Source: Agarophyton chilense (taxonomy: Eukaryota; Rhodophyta; Florideophyceae; Gracilariales; Gracilariaceae). Taken from it: a stretch of DNA of 64,000 nucleotides. The notes below the pieces were generated by a model. It saw only the letters and a program-made list of their open reading frames with translations. It was not told the origin of the DNA and did no database searches. Positions 1 through 11,647 of this stretch are shown one piece after another (the stretch's first letter is position 1; each line of letters opens with the position of its first letter). The translations under genes were made by a program, and so were the position numbers. The stretch lies in contig JARGXX010000012.1 of assembly GCA_030374765.1 (NCBI GenBank), forward strand, positions 186,001 to 250,000, written 5' to 3'.

Positions 1-391
1 GGCAGGTACGCCATTGGAATCGGGCCAATAGGATGTCGATGGCTCGCTAGAAAGTAGCGGGGGCGTTGGTAAGACCAAAAGGCATCCGTGTGAAACGGTA
101 GAGACCGGAGTGACACGCGAAAGTGGTTTTATCCTGGTCTTGCTTCCTTACCGGAACTTGCCAGTATCCCCAATTGGCGTCCACGGTTGTAAAGACAGTG
201 GCGGTGCCCAGCGAGTCAATGTACTCGTCCATTCTTGGGATTGGATACACGTCCTTGACAGTAACGGCATTCAACCGACGGTAGTTGACGCAAAACCTCC
301 AGGAACCATCCTGCTTTAGAGCCAGTACTACTGGAGAAGCCCACGGTGACTGAGCCGGTTCAATGACTCCTGCTCGAAGCATTTTATCCAC
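1..391 (-). pseudogene. Gypsy 1 reverse transcriptase, N-terminal part
   Basis: This is the beginning of a Ty3/Gypsy reverse transcriptase, which copies element RNA into DNA in a cytoplasmic particle. Visible landmarks are the FCVNYRRLNAVT block, the YPIPRMDEYIDSL block, the DANWGYWQVP block and RFTRMPFGLTNAPATF, all in the family order. The catalytic YxDD motif would lie beyond the window edge. Sequence between 391 and 440 joins it to the protease-linker region. Treated as a fossil pol fragment. Confidence 0.85.
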
Positions 392-439
392 TTGTGCCTT
401 TTCTTCCGCGCGTGCGGCGGGTCCGGCATGGTATGGGTG

Positions 440-1432
440 CTAGGAGATGGGTCGGGTGTCCGGTAGCAAATCAATCCGGTGTTCCGCGATGACAATCTCA
501 CCAATGGAGCCGTCCCACATAGTGGTGAAGTCCCTTAAAAGTTCTTGCAATCGATGGCAGTATAGCTTATGGACGTGGCTGAGATCCAGGTCCTCGAGTT
601 CTTGGACTGGATCGGGGCGATCACCACTCGTTGAAACGGGCTGCGTCCCTGATGTTACAGGTTGAACCCCGGGTGCTGGCGATGAAACGGGTTCTGGGCT
701 GTCCCCCTCCTTATACTGAACGAGTCCGAGAACGTCAGCTGCAGTTAGCTTCGTCGGCACCATAGCGATGGGATGCAGCATGACGGACCCTATCACTTGG
801 TTCTTCACCAGATACTGGGGTACAGTCCCTAGATTGGCGATCAGAACGTGAAACCGTTGGTTTGGCTCCACATGGACGATTCCATTCGCAATTGCGAGGC
901 TGTACCTGTCATACAGTGACGACAATGGTTGCAAGACCCGGAGTCCGTGTTGACGGGAGGTTACTTTCACCATCATTTGGGACTCAGGCGGGAAAAAAAA
1001 CGAAGCTGCGACGCGGAGCTTATTAGATTCACGGTTATCCGGTCCAGGTTCCTGTGCTGCCGGTAGCGGGACATGCTTCTTCGTGGCACGCCTAAGCGGA
1101 CGACGAACGATCGCAGTGGACGATCCATCCTCCATCTCGACACGCCGTTGGCGGGGGAAGCTCGCTTTGACGAAGCGGTCGCAAAAGTCGCAACCCAAGA
1201 TGACTGGGGCGGCTAATTTCCGACATACGACGAAGTCGAGTTTCAACACGCGAGTGCCAACGCGGACTACCAGTTGTATGAACCCCACCGTATCCAACGG
1301 TTTTTTGTTCGCGTCAGCGACCTCCGAAACATGGTGGCGGCGGATCCTAGACTGCAAAGCAGGCGGTAACACTTCCTCCACGACAAAGTTCGGACCGGCA
1401 CCGGTGTCTGAGACGGTAAGGTGTCGCACCAT
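440..1432 (-). pseudogene. Gypsy 1 protease and protease-RT linker region
   Basis: A reading frame of about 330 codons upstream of the RT start on the same strand. Its first 120 residues resemble the C-terminal half of a retropepsin-like domain (hydrophobic strand VVRVGTRVLKLDFVVC, then PVILGCDFCDRF, the typical ILG-D-F segment of Gypsy proteases). The remainder is a long linker with an ...IVIAEHRIDLLPDTRPIS end, which in Gypsy elements sits directly before RT. The function (polyprotein cleavage) is inferred from family order. Confidence 0.75.
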
Positions 1433-1682
1433 AAACTGGGTTGAAGGGCAAGGTCAGCATAGACCTTGTAGTTTCTCTTGGCCTTCACCAGAACTCTATC
1501 CGGGAACCGGTTATGGAAGACACGTTTCCACGGACGACGCAGAACACTAAAGTGTTCCGAGTTCAAGTCATTGACGGCCTCTTTCCTTGAAAGGATTTTG
1601 ACCGGGTAGCGAGGCTTGGACGCCTCGGGCGCCATTGTCCTCGACTCTGAGGGCGTCCCTCTTTGAGAGGAGACTCCCACGT

Positions 1683-3691
1683 TTAGTTTTTCTGGGCCTG
1701 CTCCGCCGGAGGCGGCTGCTCAGGGCGTTGAGCGGGCAACGCCTGGGCATCAGGTCCAGAAGGTACCGCAAAAGCGGTGGGGTGACCAACCACGTCGGTG
1801 ACACGGGAATCCGGTGCAGGTACGACCCGAGCTCGGGGAAGCGGCAAGTGACGTGGAACATCCGTTCGAGCACGTATATACGATGCAATCGGGACAGCTG
1901 CTTTGTCCACCGGGGAGAGGGCCTCGTAATTGGTTACGACTTGTGCCCATTCCCGGAGAGGCAACACACATTGTAAAGAAATATGGCCTGGTTTGTAGCA
2001 GAGATGATAAATCAGACCAGAAGCCGGTGTTGGGTGGCGAGGCTCGGCGAACTTCACCGCTGGGCGGGTATCTCTCCAACCAGGACGCGAAAAGCGGGCA
2101 GTACCACTCTCATGTGGGACGTGTGGCGCACGGACGCGACCATTACCCGCATAGAGTATCGTATCATCTTCAATCACGTATTGTGACTCGTCCAAGTTTG
2201 AGGGTAACTCCGTTGTCGGGATGGAATGAACGTCGCTATAGGCTAGCTGCATGTTATCATAATCCCTTCGAGAGGCCTGTTCGTCGATCATCGAAGCTGA
2301 CGGGGTACCCGGTTGTAACATCAACGCTTTTGCAGACCTAACCTTGGATCCAGGAGTGCGTGCGCGCAGGGCTTCACCTACTGCACGAGCGAACTGCACT
2401 AGTTCCAAATACGTGGTTTTAGGTCTATCTTCTCGACGTCGAGCAACAAGAGTCCGGATCGCCGGGTCCAAACCATCGACAAACATGGTACAACGCTCTT
2501 CAGCGGGGTAAACATTGCCACAGCGGTGGAAGGCCTTGTTAGGGCGCGACGAATAATCGGTTTCCGACTCGCCTGGACGTTGGCAAGTGTCCCGCAGGGC
2601 GCGTATAGCCTGCTGAATGGCGGAGTTAGTAGCATACGACCTAAGGAGGTACTAAACTGCTTCGGGCCAGCATGTTACCCCTCCTTCGGACGCGCGTGAT
2701 GAACCTCTGACAGAGTGATACTTGTCTTCTGCAAGCCCACGTAAGAAGTACGGTAAGGCAATGTAGGCCTGTCCCTAGTTCATTCCAAGGATGTCAGCTT
2801 CCGCGACAAAGCGTGCCAAGAAATCCAACACCAATATTGGGTCTTCTTCAGAAAACAACTGATTGCGAAGTGAGAGCTGTATTCGCTTTTTGCAGTCCTT
2901 CACTCTTCCCGTACCACGGGGTGTACGATCCAAAGAGGAGTCCTCCAAACGGTAGAACCGGTATGAAAAGAGCTTCTTAAAAAGCGAATTGGTCAGTTTC
3001 AGTTCCTTCAAACCTGTGTGCTTCCTTCCCTTCGTGCGGGCGCGGATCACACCATGGGTGGCTGTTGACCGCTTAGAGCGTGAGAAACGCTCACGGCGAG
3101 CTACTTCCACCGATGAATCGGAAGAGTCGGACTCCGAGGATGAGGAATCCGACGGTTTGGGATCCGTGTTTCTTCGCTTCCTTCGAGCCTGGCGGTTCTC
3201 GTCCTTATTTCCCTTGTAGGATACTGCAACCGCCTCGGCCGGATCATCCCCCGACATCAGGGTTTGTTCCAACGTCTCAAGACGGCTTCGGACGCGCGAA
3301 AACGTTTCCACGACGTCCTTGACAAAAGCCGAGGGTCCACCAAGGGACTCTAGAATCTGCACGGAGGACACGGAGGTCCTCCGAAAAACCTGCGTAGCAG
3401 TGTCATCCACCTTCTTGCGAAGGGAATCAAACTTCTCTGCAAGGATGACTTGAGCTTCCCGCAAAGAGCGGAGTTGCTCTTCCACAGCTGCGAAGCTGGG
3501 ATGGAGGGTGACATCCCTAGCAGGGGAGAGCATCTGGGCGGCGGCAGACGCCGGTCCTGCTCCACTTGCTGGGGGTGTCGAATCAGAGACAGGAGGTCTC
3601 GAGGTCCTTCAACCTGGCACGCCAGTCGATCCACCGGTATGAGACCGAGAACGGACCGGGATACGGGATGGTTGCGAGGGTTCCGGGGCAC
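1683..3691 (-). pseudogene. Gypsy 1 gag region
   Basis: Gag-like reading frames occupy this stretch. The upstream part (about 3533-2775) is rich in charged residues, with an acidic serine run (SSSSESDSSDSSVE) and a retrotransposon-gag-like helical region. The downstream part (2486-1683) contains MFVDGLDPAIRTLV, a common gag C-terminal block, and a zinc-knuckle-like LCYKPGHISLQC segment that would bind element RNA. The two parts flank an unassigned stretch around 2500-2775. The product would be the capsid/nucleocapsid precursor. Decayed and treated as a fossil. Confidence 0.75.
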
Positions 3692-3874
3692 CGGTTTGAC
3701 TCCGCGTCCTGGGACGGTCTTTGGACTACATGAGATCAGAATCCGTTACACGTGAGTATCCAAACCCGATCGGCTAGTGGGGCCAAGAAACTTCCTCAAA
3801 TGGGACAACTGAAATCAACCTCAATTTTTGGGTCCTCTTTCCGATTAAGCGTGATTGAGTGTTCCCGACTCAAA

Positions 3875-3893
3875 CTTCTAAGTCGGGATACCA
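3875..3893 (-). promoter_or_regulatory. Primer-binding site of Gypsy 1
   Basis: On the minus strand the sequence TGGTATCCCGACTTAGAAG starts three bases after the inner LTR end. A TGG start right after the 5' LTR is what is expected for pairing with the CCA end of a tRNA primer. The element at 38,780 has a near-identical site (39,229 onwards), so both appear to use the same primer tRNA. Confidence 0.75.
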
Positions 3894-3896
3894 GTT

Positions 3897-4690
3897 TGTA
3901 GGACAACGCTTGGAGCGGAGACACCACGAAGATGTTCGGGATCTTCCTCTCTTGAGAGACACATCTCAGGCGGAGGAGACGCGTCCCAGCGCAGCACAGA
4001 AACAGAGCCACTCTGGAAAGGCACGACGGAGTCGGGTGTAAGACCGAGGCCAATCCGGCGGGATATACCTAGAGTGTTTAGGTGAGCACGGCACAGTCCG
4101 GGGTATGACCAATCCTAGGCGGAGCGGTATCACGGCGATTGTCGGAAAAGGAGCGAGGAAACACTCGTATGAGGGGGACGAGCGGGGTGAGTGAGGCGGC
4201 CACTCACGAGAGCCAAAAAGGAGAGCAAGAGGAAAACGGGGGCGAAACCCTATACAGGGGCGAGACTACGACAAGTGTCGGCGATTAAATATGAACCCAC
4301 GGTGGTGGTAACACTCTAGTCGACAGAAGGGTGGATGAACTAACGTGCAACGGGCGCTCACGCAGTATGCGGTGAAGACCCGCCGAAGGCGAAAAGTTCA
4401 GAGCCAAGACCCCCTCCTTCGGATCTTCCAGGAGGGTGTTTACTGGGAAGCAGTGCTCAACCTCCTAAGTAGTGTGGCGCGCGGCCCCTGACAGTGGGCG
4501 CGCGCCCGAAACATACACACTAAGTAGCGATAGCGTAGCTAAATAAATACTAAATAATACTAAATAATACTAACAATCAGGTAGAATCCGGTCCACGTGT
4601 GGCACGCCTCACACTCGAGCGTCGGCATCCTTGCAGTCCACGTGTTCCACCAGTGTGCACCTCCAGTCTTAACCGGCCGTCGGCACGCAA
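3897..4690 (-). repeat. 5' LTR of Gypsy 1 (outer boundary approximate)
   Basis: The inner end reads TGTAGGACAA on the plus strand, next to the primer-binding site. The same start, followed by similar GATCTTCCTCTC sequence, occurs at 56,868, where a related solo LTR lies in the same orientation. Both copies also share an A/T-rich segment with short TAAATA-type repeats (4541-4575 here, about 57,485-57,520 there) and paired CACGTGT motifs beyond it. The gene-free interval 3760-4740 is therefore LTR plus leader rather than host sequence. Confidence 0.7.
4541..4575 (+). repeat. Short tandem repeat TAAATAATAC
   Basis: About three imperfect 10-bp units occur in a row inside the LTR of Gypsy 1. The related LTR near 57,490 has a simpler A/T-rich stretch at the same place. 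This may be the TATA-like or polyadenylation part of the LTR, but the sequence alone does not say which. Confidence 0.6.
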
Positions 4691-4748
4691 TAGCGGTATA
4701 GCTTGTCATAGACCAAGCTAGTCCTCAAGCGAGCGAAATCCCTAAGTT

Positions 4749-5147
4749 TTGGGAAGGAACCCCCTTGAAGGGCATTGCACTTCACAAATCGTCACCCACA
4801 CACCAGATATCGAAGACGAACGTGTCACGGTCAACTACATTCGGCAAGAGCTCGTACAGGATGAACGCTTCGGACAGCGCGCAATATCTTTGATGCTGGA
4901 ATCGCCACCGAACACCGTCAAGGATAAGCAACACCGTTTAGAGCAATATGAAAGCCTTCTTGGACAACAAACTACACCTCTTACACCATCATTCATCCCA
5001 CCACGAAATACACGCCGGTACAATGTACAGCAAAGAGCTGGCCGTGGACGTTTCCGTGGGCGTGGCCGTGGCCGTTATGGAGGGTCTAGCAATAAAAGCC
5101 TGCACAACGCCATACAGGATTTGAACGAGAAAATAGACGCGCTTTAA
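4749..5147 (+). pseudogene. Copia gag C-terminal part
   Basis: A 132-codon frame with a helical gag-like stretch (RVTVNYIRQELVQDERF and following residues) and an RNA-binding tail GRGRFRGRGRGRYGG. In Copia gag proteins such a basic Gly/Arg region or a zinc knuckle packages element RNA. The frame is followed after a short gap by further basic sequence and then the protease region. A normal Copia gag is about twice this length, so only the second half is visible. Confidence 0.65.
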
Positions 5148-5429
5148 AAGAGTCGTGGAGGTCGAGGACGATCCAGAACTACGGCAAAACAAACCACAAG
5201 CAACACGGAAGCCATATCGGAAGAGATCCTAAATGCAATGCAAGCTCTCGACAACCTACCCCAGCAGGCAGTCGATAAATACCAGCAGTGTACATAAACT
5301 CTTGACTCAGCCGCACATCCATCCATTATCGCCCACAACACAAGCGATGTTACTGACTTGCCATTCCCGCTCACCACATCGATCGCAGTACCATCCCCTC
5401 TATAGACCCGGAAGAAGGGAACCCTGCAG

Positions 5430-6570
5430 ATGATCAGTGACACATGGACAAGCATAACACTCCCTACCTTGATCAACAAAGACATTCAAGGCAATTTCCT
5501 ATCAATACACTCCATAGCAAAACGTCTTCGCTCGGTTATCTTCACACCACAATCTGCGTACATCCTTAGCCGAACAGTACCAATAAAACTCCTTGGAACT
5601 GCCTCCTGGAACAATAATTCCTACACACTTAACCTTCAACATCCAACGGAAACAGCCAAGTTAACACAGTCATACACAATCCAAACCTTCATACCACTTC
5701 ACCACAAGAAACCACAAAACCTCCCGGCGCCACTGACGACAACGCGAAAAGGACCACAAACACGCCGTTCAACTCCCAGCTCTCGACAAACATTCAGACC
5801 TACACCTCTGGCCTCACCCAGAACCACGATCCATAGGAAGATAAGGAGCCAACCAATAAAGCCCTCCACAAATGGCACCTAATATTCAACCACGCCTTCC
5901 ACAGCTAATCTCGAAAATGGCCTCTACGAACATCATTAAAACTCCCCACCTAAAGGAGATCAGCAGGATAAAGCTATCGTGTAGCGGATGCATGCAGGGG
6001 CGCATAAAACGAAAACCACATCCCAAAACGCAACACATATATCAACTGGGAAACGTAATCATCTCCGACGTATGCGGCCCTATGCCACGAAAATCCACAA
6101 AGAACGAGAGATAATTTACCAAATTCATAGAACTTCACAGCCGCTGTGTACTATTACACTTCAGTCCAACAGGCAAAGGAATTCACAAGGTCTTCTCATT
6201 CATAATCCAATTCTTCCGCAACGCAACCGGCACAACTCCCGCACTATTCCTGTCCGACAATGCGAAGGAGTACCTCAGCAACGAACTCAAACAACAAATG
6301 CAAAAAAAGGCACCATGCAACACACATCGACGGCGTGAACCCCTCAACAAAACGTCATTGCCGAAAGAATCAATCAGACACTGTGCTCAGTAGCGCGCGC
6401 CAACCTCATTCATAGCCGCATGGGCGACGAGTTCTGGGAAGATGCGATCAAGGACACCGCATTTAAATACAACGTAACCCCACACACCAGAACCGGCAAG
6501 ACACCAGACGAAGCCCTGTTAGACTCAAAAAGGCAACCAACCAAACTCTTCGCGTTCGCACAGATATAAT
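5430..6570 (+). pseudogene. Copia protease-integrase region
   Basis: Several overlapping frames cover this region. The integrase is recognised by SCSGCMQGRIKRKPHPK (part of the zinc-binding HHCC domain, about 5970-6030) and VIISDVCGPMP (catalytic core start, about 6055-6085). An FLSDNAKEYLS block (about 6250) and a segment equivalent to NPQQNGIAER (about 6340-6370) follow. These are the ordered landmarks of a Copia integrase, which inserts the cDNA into the genome. The protease upstream is only weakly recognisable. Decayed, fossil. Confidence 0.7.
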
Positions 6571-6849
6571 ACGCGCTGATGCCTGTCTACACAACCAAAC
6601 AAACAAAACTCGACAGCAGAAGAATACCATGTCGATACATGTACGGCGTCAACCTATACAATATCATGGTCATGACAATCGGCACCGGCAAGTACTTGCA
6701 AATCCCAGCATCAAATTTCCACCCATACAACCGCAGCGATGACCCCATAGCGACTCAGTCAAAGGCATTTAAATCACATCTACCTCACCCTACACGACCC
6801 AATATCACACAACACACCCCAGCACCTGCCAATCGCCAACAAGCGCAGG

Positions 6850-8400
6850 CATATCCCGATGCCACCATCTGGAAAGCCGCCCATAACAATGAACTCGACA
6901 AAATCGACCAAGTTCAGGCGATCAAATGGCTCTCTAAGACTCAAATCCCGAAACGGCTGATCCCACTCACCATGACATATAGGTACAAACGAAATCCGGA
7001 TGGCACCATTAGCAGCAATAAATCGCGTTGCTCCGTGCGCGGGGACAGGATGATCCCTCATCAAGACTATGATCCAAACCAAACTGCAGCACATCTGTCA
7101 CTGAAAGCAATCGTCCGACTTCTGTTGGTCTTAGAAGTTCAGCACAACCTCACACTCGAACACTTCGACATAACATCCGCATTCACCCACGAACAATACC
7201 AACACCCAACACCCGTATTCGTGAAACATCATCTCCTATTTAACGGCACATACAAGCAAAAGGAGCCGGGGGTCAGATTCTGCTTAATCTCTACGTAACA
7301 CCGCCAGCAGGACACTTTTTTCTGGAAGAAGCGTGGAAATTCTTGAAATCCATTGGGTACAAACAATCAACGAATGACCCAGAATTGTTCATACACAGAG
7401 ACAGCGATCACGACTACACCATAATCTGTTTGAATATAGACGACTTCATGGTTGCAGCAACCAGCCGCACTCGAATCGACAAACTTTTCTCCGAACTGCA
7501 GCGGAAATACAACATCCAACTCCTTGGCACACCAACGCAATACCTCGGTTGGAAACTTACGGCACAGCCGAAAGAAGGACTCACAATATCTCAACCACAC
7601 ATAGTCCAACAAATCCTTTCACTTCTAGGCTTTCAAAAAGCTAATGGCAAGAAAAGTCCATCTACGTCCGAACTCGGATATCATCGACCAGCTCCCGATG
7701 ACACCCCTTCCACACGATCAAAAAGACTATACGCCCAAGTCGTCGGCTCTCTACGCTGGCTAGCGGACTGCATTCGGCCTGGTATCGCATTTATAACATC
7801 TAAGTTAGCCTTGGCACTCACTAATCCGACGGAACGACACTGGAAACCCATCAAATCCGTTGCAAGATACCCCAAAGCGACAGCAACGCACGGCTTATGC
7901 TACACTCCCAGCAAACTCCAGAACGACGTAAGCACCTTTACGGACGCGGATTTTGCAGCCGATGCTGCAACGCGTCGATCTACGTCAGGCGCTACCTACT
8001 TTCTTGACAACAAGCTGATTGACTGGGCCTCACGAAAACAGCAAACGCCGGCACTCTCAACCTGTGAAGCGGAGTATATCGCTGCAACTGCTGCAACTCG
8101 CGACACCATATTGTTTCGTAGGATACTAGCATTTCTTGGATTCAAGATGCCTGGACCGTCATTCATGCATATCCACAATCAAGCGGCGATTGGTGTCGCA
8201 CTTCGACAAGGAGCAACCAAACGACGCGAGTACATTGATTTGCGTCACCACTACCTTCGGAACCACCTATATAACGACAATATCAAAGTAGAACACGTCC
8301 CAACACAAGAACAACGCGCAGACGACCTGACCAAACAACTGAAACCCCAGGCCTTCACGCGCAACGTCAATCAGCTCGACGTACGCACACCACAAGACGA
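6850..8400 (+). pseudogene. Copia reverse transcriptase - RNase H region
   Basis: RT is shown by the block ending in TYRYKRNPDGTISSNKSR (Copia 'YKxxxDGxxxxxKAR'), the LTLEHFDITSAFTHEQ motif (Copia DVxxAFL) and CLNIDDFMVAAT, which is the catalytic YxDD region, near 7430. RNase H follows with FTDADFAADAATRRSTSG (about 7940), ALSTCEAEYIAA (about 8060) and HHYLRNHLYNDNIKVEHV (about 8250). The end, ADDLTKQL, is the classic Copia terminus (ADxLTKxL). The frame from 7343 to 8617 is long and open, so this is the best kept part of the element. Confidence 0.85.
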
Positions 8401-8437
8401 ACCAAAACTACTGCAATTACCTGTACGCATCGGGGGG

Positions 8438-8653
8438 TGTGGTATCACGCACCCCCACGGGTGCGTTACACTAAGACGCGTACAGGATATAACGCCGATA
8501 TCACGCATGCAGTGTACCCGTAGCAAGCCCAATAAAGAGTCACACGACGGCCGTCGCTGCCTCTGTGGCGACCACCGATTTCCTCTTGTCTCACTCAATA
8601 GAGGATTTACGCAATAGAAATTATCGTACAATATGGTAGACAGATGTTACAGG
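8438..8653 (+). repeat. Possible Copia 3' LTR
   Basis: Starts TGTGGTATCACGC right after a purine-rich run and could end at ...GATGTTACA near 8648-8653. There is no second copy in the window to compare with, so both ends are guesses from the TG...CA rule. It contains a small inverted repeat (CACCCCCACGGGTGCG). Confidence 0.35.
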
Positions 8654-11640
8654 ACATAAACCTGTCCTTCGTTCGTACGAATGCACGAGACTTGAATACC
8701 ACTTCTCACAGAAATGTCATTTCATACGATTTGGTGGTGGTATAGCGCTTGCAGGTGCAGAGTAGCTTTCCCGTAAGATCCCAGGTTCTTACCGTCATGG
8801 ATACATTTATACAACCGTTCATATCTGTAAATCCAACACAAGATGGAATAAAACCTAGTGGCGGTCTAAAATTCATGCAACAATGTGACAAACAAAACAA
8901 ATTGCGATCTGGGAAACAAACATACCATTCTAAGCTACATTTTTCTTGCTCTTTTGCGTCGTATAATCATATACTTTTTCTTTCTATGCCAAGTTCAAAT
9001 GCGCACAAACTGGCCTTAGGTAGCATAGATATACTTTTCGAAAAACTTCAAAACAAGTTCTTGAACTTGTGCAAAACAGTGCCCTTTTTTGTGTATGCAT
9101 AAGCTTTCTTACAAAACATTAATCGACCGTTGTAAAAGTCTGATAGTTGTTCAACGCCCAAACAAAACCCGAATAATTCAGATTCTGGTATTTTCGAAAA
9201 AATATATCTCATCCGAGACGTTCAGGACAATAAAAACTTTGGCAGTATTTAACCCTCTGGAGAGAGGCACAAGTTTACGAGTGTCACTAAGAATACCTCG
9301 CAATATATATGAACATTTTGTGTTGGAGACCAGGGTTTCATAGCAACTGGGAAATAAATGAGTGCACCAATCAAATAGACTGCTTCTGTTTCAAAAGTCT
9401 TCGGACCCTACCGTCTTTCTCGAACAAATCACTCCATAAATGTAGCATTCTGGATGCACCTGAGTTCGACCGTTCGAAAATACTACGAAATCGCGATACG
9501 GCATTCATAAGCTATTGCTTGGGCTATACTCGATTACGAGAAGTTATGAGAAAAATTACTTAATGGAAAGATTGGGACCGGAGAAATTTAATAAGGAAGT
9601 ACTGTACTTAGTTTACACTGTAAGGTCCCATCACCGAACCTTTTATTTGGTATTATTCAGATAATTATGTAGTGGCACGCCACGTGTATGCCTTACTGTC
9701 CAGTACTTGCTTTGCCTCTTGGCACATTAATGGGCGCAAGGCCCAGGTGAGGACGGCGAGGCCCAACCAACAACCAACAAACGAACTAAAACACCATCTT
9801 GGTGAGTCCTAGAAATCCTAAAGTGGTTTACCGCAAAGGGGCACCTATAATATCAGTTCTTAACTGTTCTGAGCTAAAGCTCTTGTTCCGAGGATAACCT
9901 CTACTGTTGAGCGTTTACCGCCCGTTTTCTAGAGCTTTCTGTGTGTGTGCATGTTGTTTTCTCTACTGTTATCTGGTTATTTGTGTCGTCACAAGGGTTG
10001 TCGAGCCGATCTCGTGTGCATTACATACCGCCGCATCTGGACATCCGCCTCGTGACTAAACGTATTCTCCCCATCGTTCAAGCCCACCTGGACGCTTTCG
10101 GCATACTATTTTCTTATCTAAGAACCGTCGCTCGCGAGGCGACACCCGCTCTTCGCGGTTATTTCTGTGGATACCCACTGCACCGAGACCTCTACAGTCT
10201 TCAGTGGAATACCACAATATGCTTTAGTTTGACAACAAAAACCGATACACTCGTCAAACAGTACATGTTCTTCGTCTAAAGCCCTTTACCTTGAAGCAAC
10301 TGGAAGCTTTGAACTTAAGGTTGCTACGGCGCAGGAACTGTTAAGTATGCAGCCTTGTGGACGTTGTAACGCGTACATTGTTTTAGTATTTCTGGAACAA
10401 ACGTGGATCGAGTGCCAGAAGGATCTGCACTTTCTATTACATCGCTGGGGTCAAAAAACATAATGGTGCATTCGGGAAAATAATCTATTTTAGTGTCTTT
10501 ATAATGAATATTTTGCTGCCTTGAACACTACTAGCAGCGATAAGAATAAACTAGAAGCCCATAGAAGTAACTATCCAGTATTAATGCGTTTCAGCTCTAT
10601 TTTGGAGGTTCTAGGTCTCTATAAAACGGGCTCTGATGTCTCCGACTTCTCACTCAGACGAGCTCAGCCAACAATCGTTACCCAAAGACATCGATTTCCT
10701 TTGGATTCGAGCCCTTAAACTTTATGAAAAAGTGAGGCGTCTGCTATTTCGGGTTCAGTGAGTCGAATGCTGCTGGAAGAGAAACCCCATTTATTTTTAA
10801 GAATCTGTGAGGCCTTTCACGCAGTGTAGAGAACCAATGAGGCGTTAGCTGCTAGACGGAGTATCCCCTGTCAGCGCACTCTACCTGTTGAAGCTCCCCC
10901 GGCGTGGACGGAAAATGTTATGTATGTACCAACGGTGCTGGATCTGAGTAGAAAGCCCCCACAGAGTGAGAAGCCTGTGACAGTCGTTAAGAGTTGGTGG
11001 CGATCTGAGGTTTAGCACTAGACTGGAAGCTGGCGCAAGTGGTGTCTCGTACCCTCTCCTGCAAAAGGCCAGGTTCTGGTATAGAGTGAAAGCTTTTTTT
11101 GTTATTTCCTCTCCTCGGGAGGCCTTTTAAGGATTGTACACGCTTGCTCCTGGCTGAAGAAATCGTTACACATTCGGAACGTCTGACGGGAAGCCAGGGA
11201 GTCTGATCCCTTGTGACTACTGACACAAGTCTTTGGTTGCGTTGGGTAAAGAAGATCAAGAAGAAGAAGTTTATGTCGGAATACTTATATCTCATTCATC
11301 TTTCTGGGCCATTCAGTAACAGAAAAGGCTTATTTTCGCCGAACTGTACAGTGAAGTCTGGGCCACAGCGTCACACTCAAAAATGGTACCCACAGATTTG
11401 TCAAAATACACTTTGCAAAAACTCAAAATGGTAATGTAGTGTGAAAAATCTTGGCTGATTGTTCAAAAATGTTGGAAATCCGAACCAGAAGAGAACAAAA
11501 TCTTACAGCAATCGTTAAAAAATCATGAGAGTCATCGAAAATGAATTTTTTTTTATATTATCTTATATTTATACCTGCTCTTTGGAAAAAAAGACACACG
11601 AGGAAACTGCCAAGCGCTATTTGCAATTATTATAGAAAGT
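8654..11640. other. No recognisable gene; unassigned repeat-like DNA
   Basis: Only short frames occur here (up to 117 codons) and none shows a domain or motif that I recognise. A purine/pyrimidine-biased stretch at 9740-9800 (repeated CCAACAAC-type units) and a TATAAAA-containing segment at about 10,618 could belong to dead LTRs, but I found no matching partner repeats. I see no tRNA, rRNA or conserved host gene. Confidence 0.5.
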
Positions 11641-11647
11641 AAAAAGC

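Larger units (their letters stand above)
1..4690 (-). mobile_element. Ty3/Gypsy LTR retrotransposon 1, 5' part (runs off the left edge)
   Basis: A minus-strand LTR retroelement. Reading from high to low coordinates it shows a 5' LTR (about 4690 to 3897), a primer-binding site (3893-3875), gag (about 3690-1683), an aspartic protease region (about 1432-1000) and the start of reverse transcriptase (391 to the window edge). The order gag-protease-RT is that of Ty3/Gypsy. The rest of pol and the 3' LTR lie outside the window. It is an old copy and looks lightly to moderately broken, with roughly five breaks in the visible part. Its RT start is clearly related to that of the element at 38,780-49,113, so the two belong to one lineage. 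The right boundary is approximate because the outer LTR end could not be fixed by eye. Confidence 0.85.
4700..8653 (+). mobile_element. Ty1/Copia LTR retrotransposon, 5'-truncated
   Basis: A plus-strand Copia element abutting the Gypsy 1 LTR. The order gag - protease - integrase - reverse transcriptase - RNase H is the Copia order. Visible parts are the gag tail with an RG-rich stretch (4749-5147), integrase (about 5900-6560), RT (about 6850-7640) and RNase H (about 7740-8390). A G-run (CGGGGGGTG) near 8430 followed by TGTGGTATCACGC looks like a polypurine tract and 3' LTR start. No 5' LTR was found, so the left end seems lost or replaced by Gypsy 1. It is an old copy with about eight breaks. 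Confidence 0.85.

Noticed and set aside
9941-10279. A 112-codon open frame in the unassigned region
   Set aside because: No recognisable motif, low-complexity start and no neighbour that explains it. A chance frame is likely.
10690-10720. GGATTCGAGCCC, similar to an antisense tRNA T arm
   Set aside because: No cloverleaf can be drawn around it and no A box is present.
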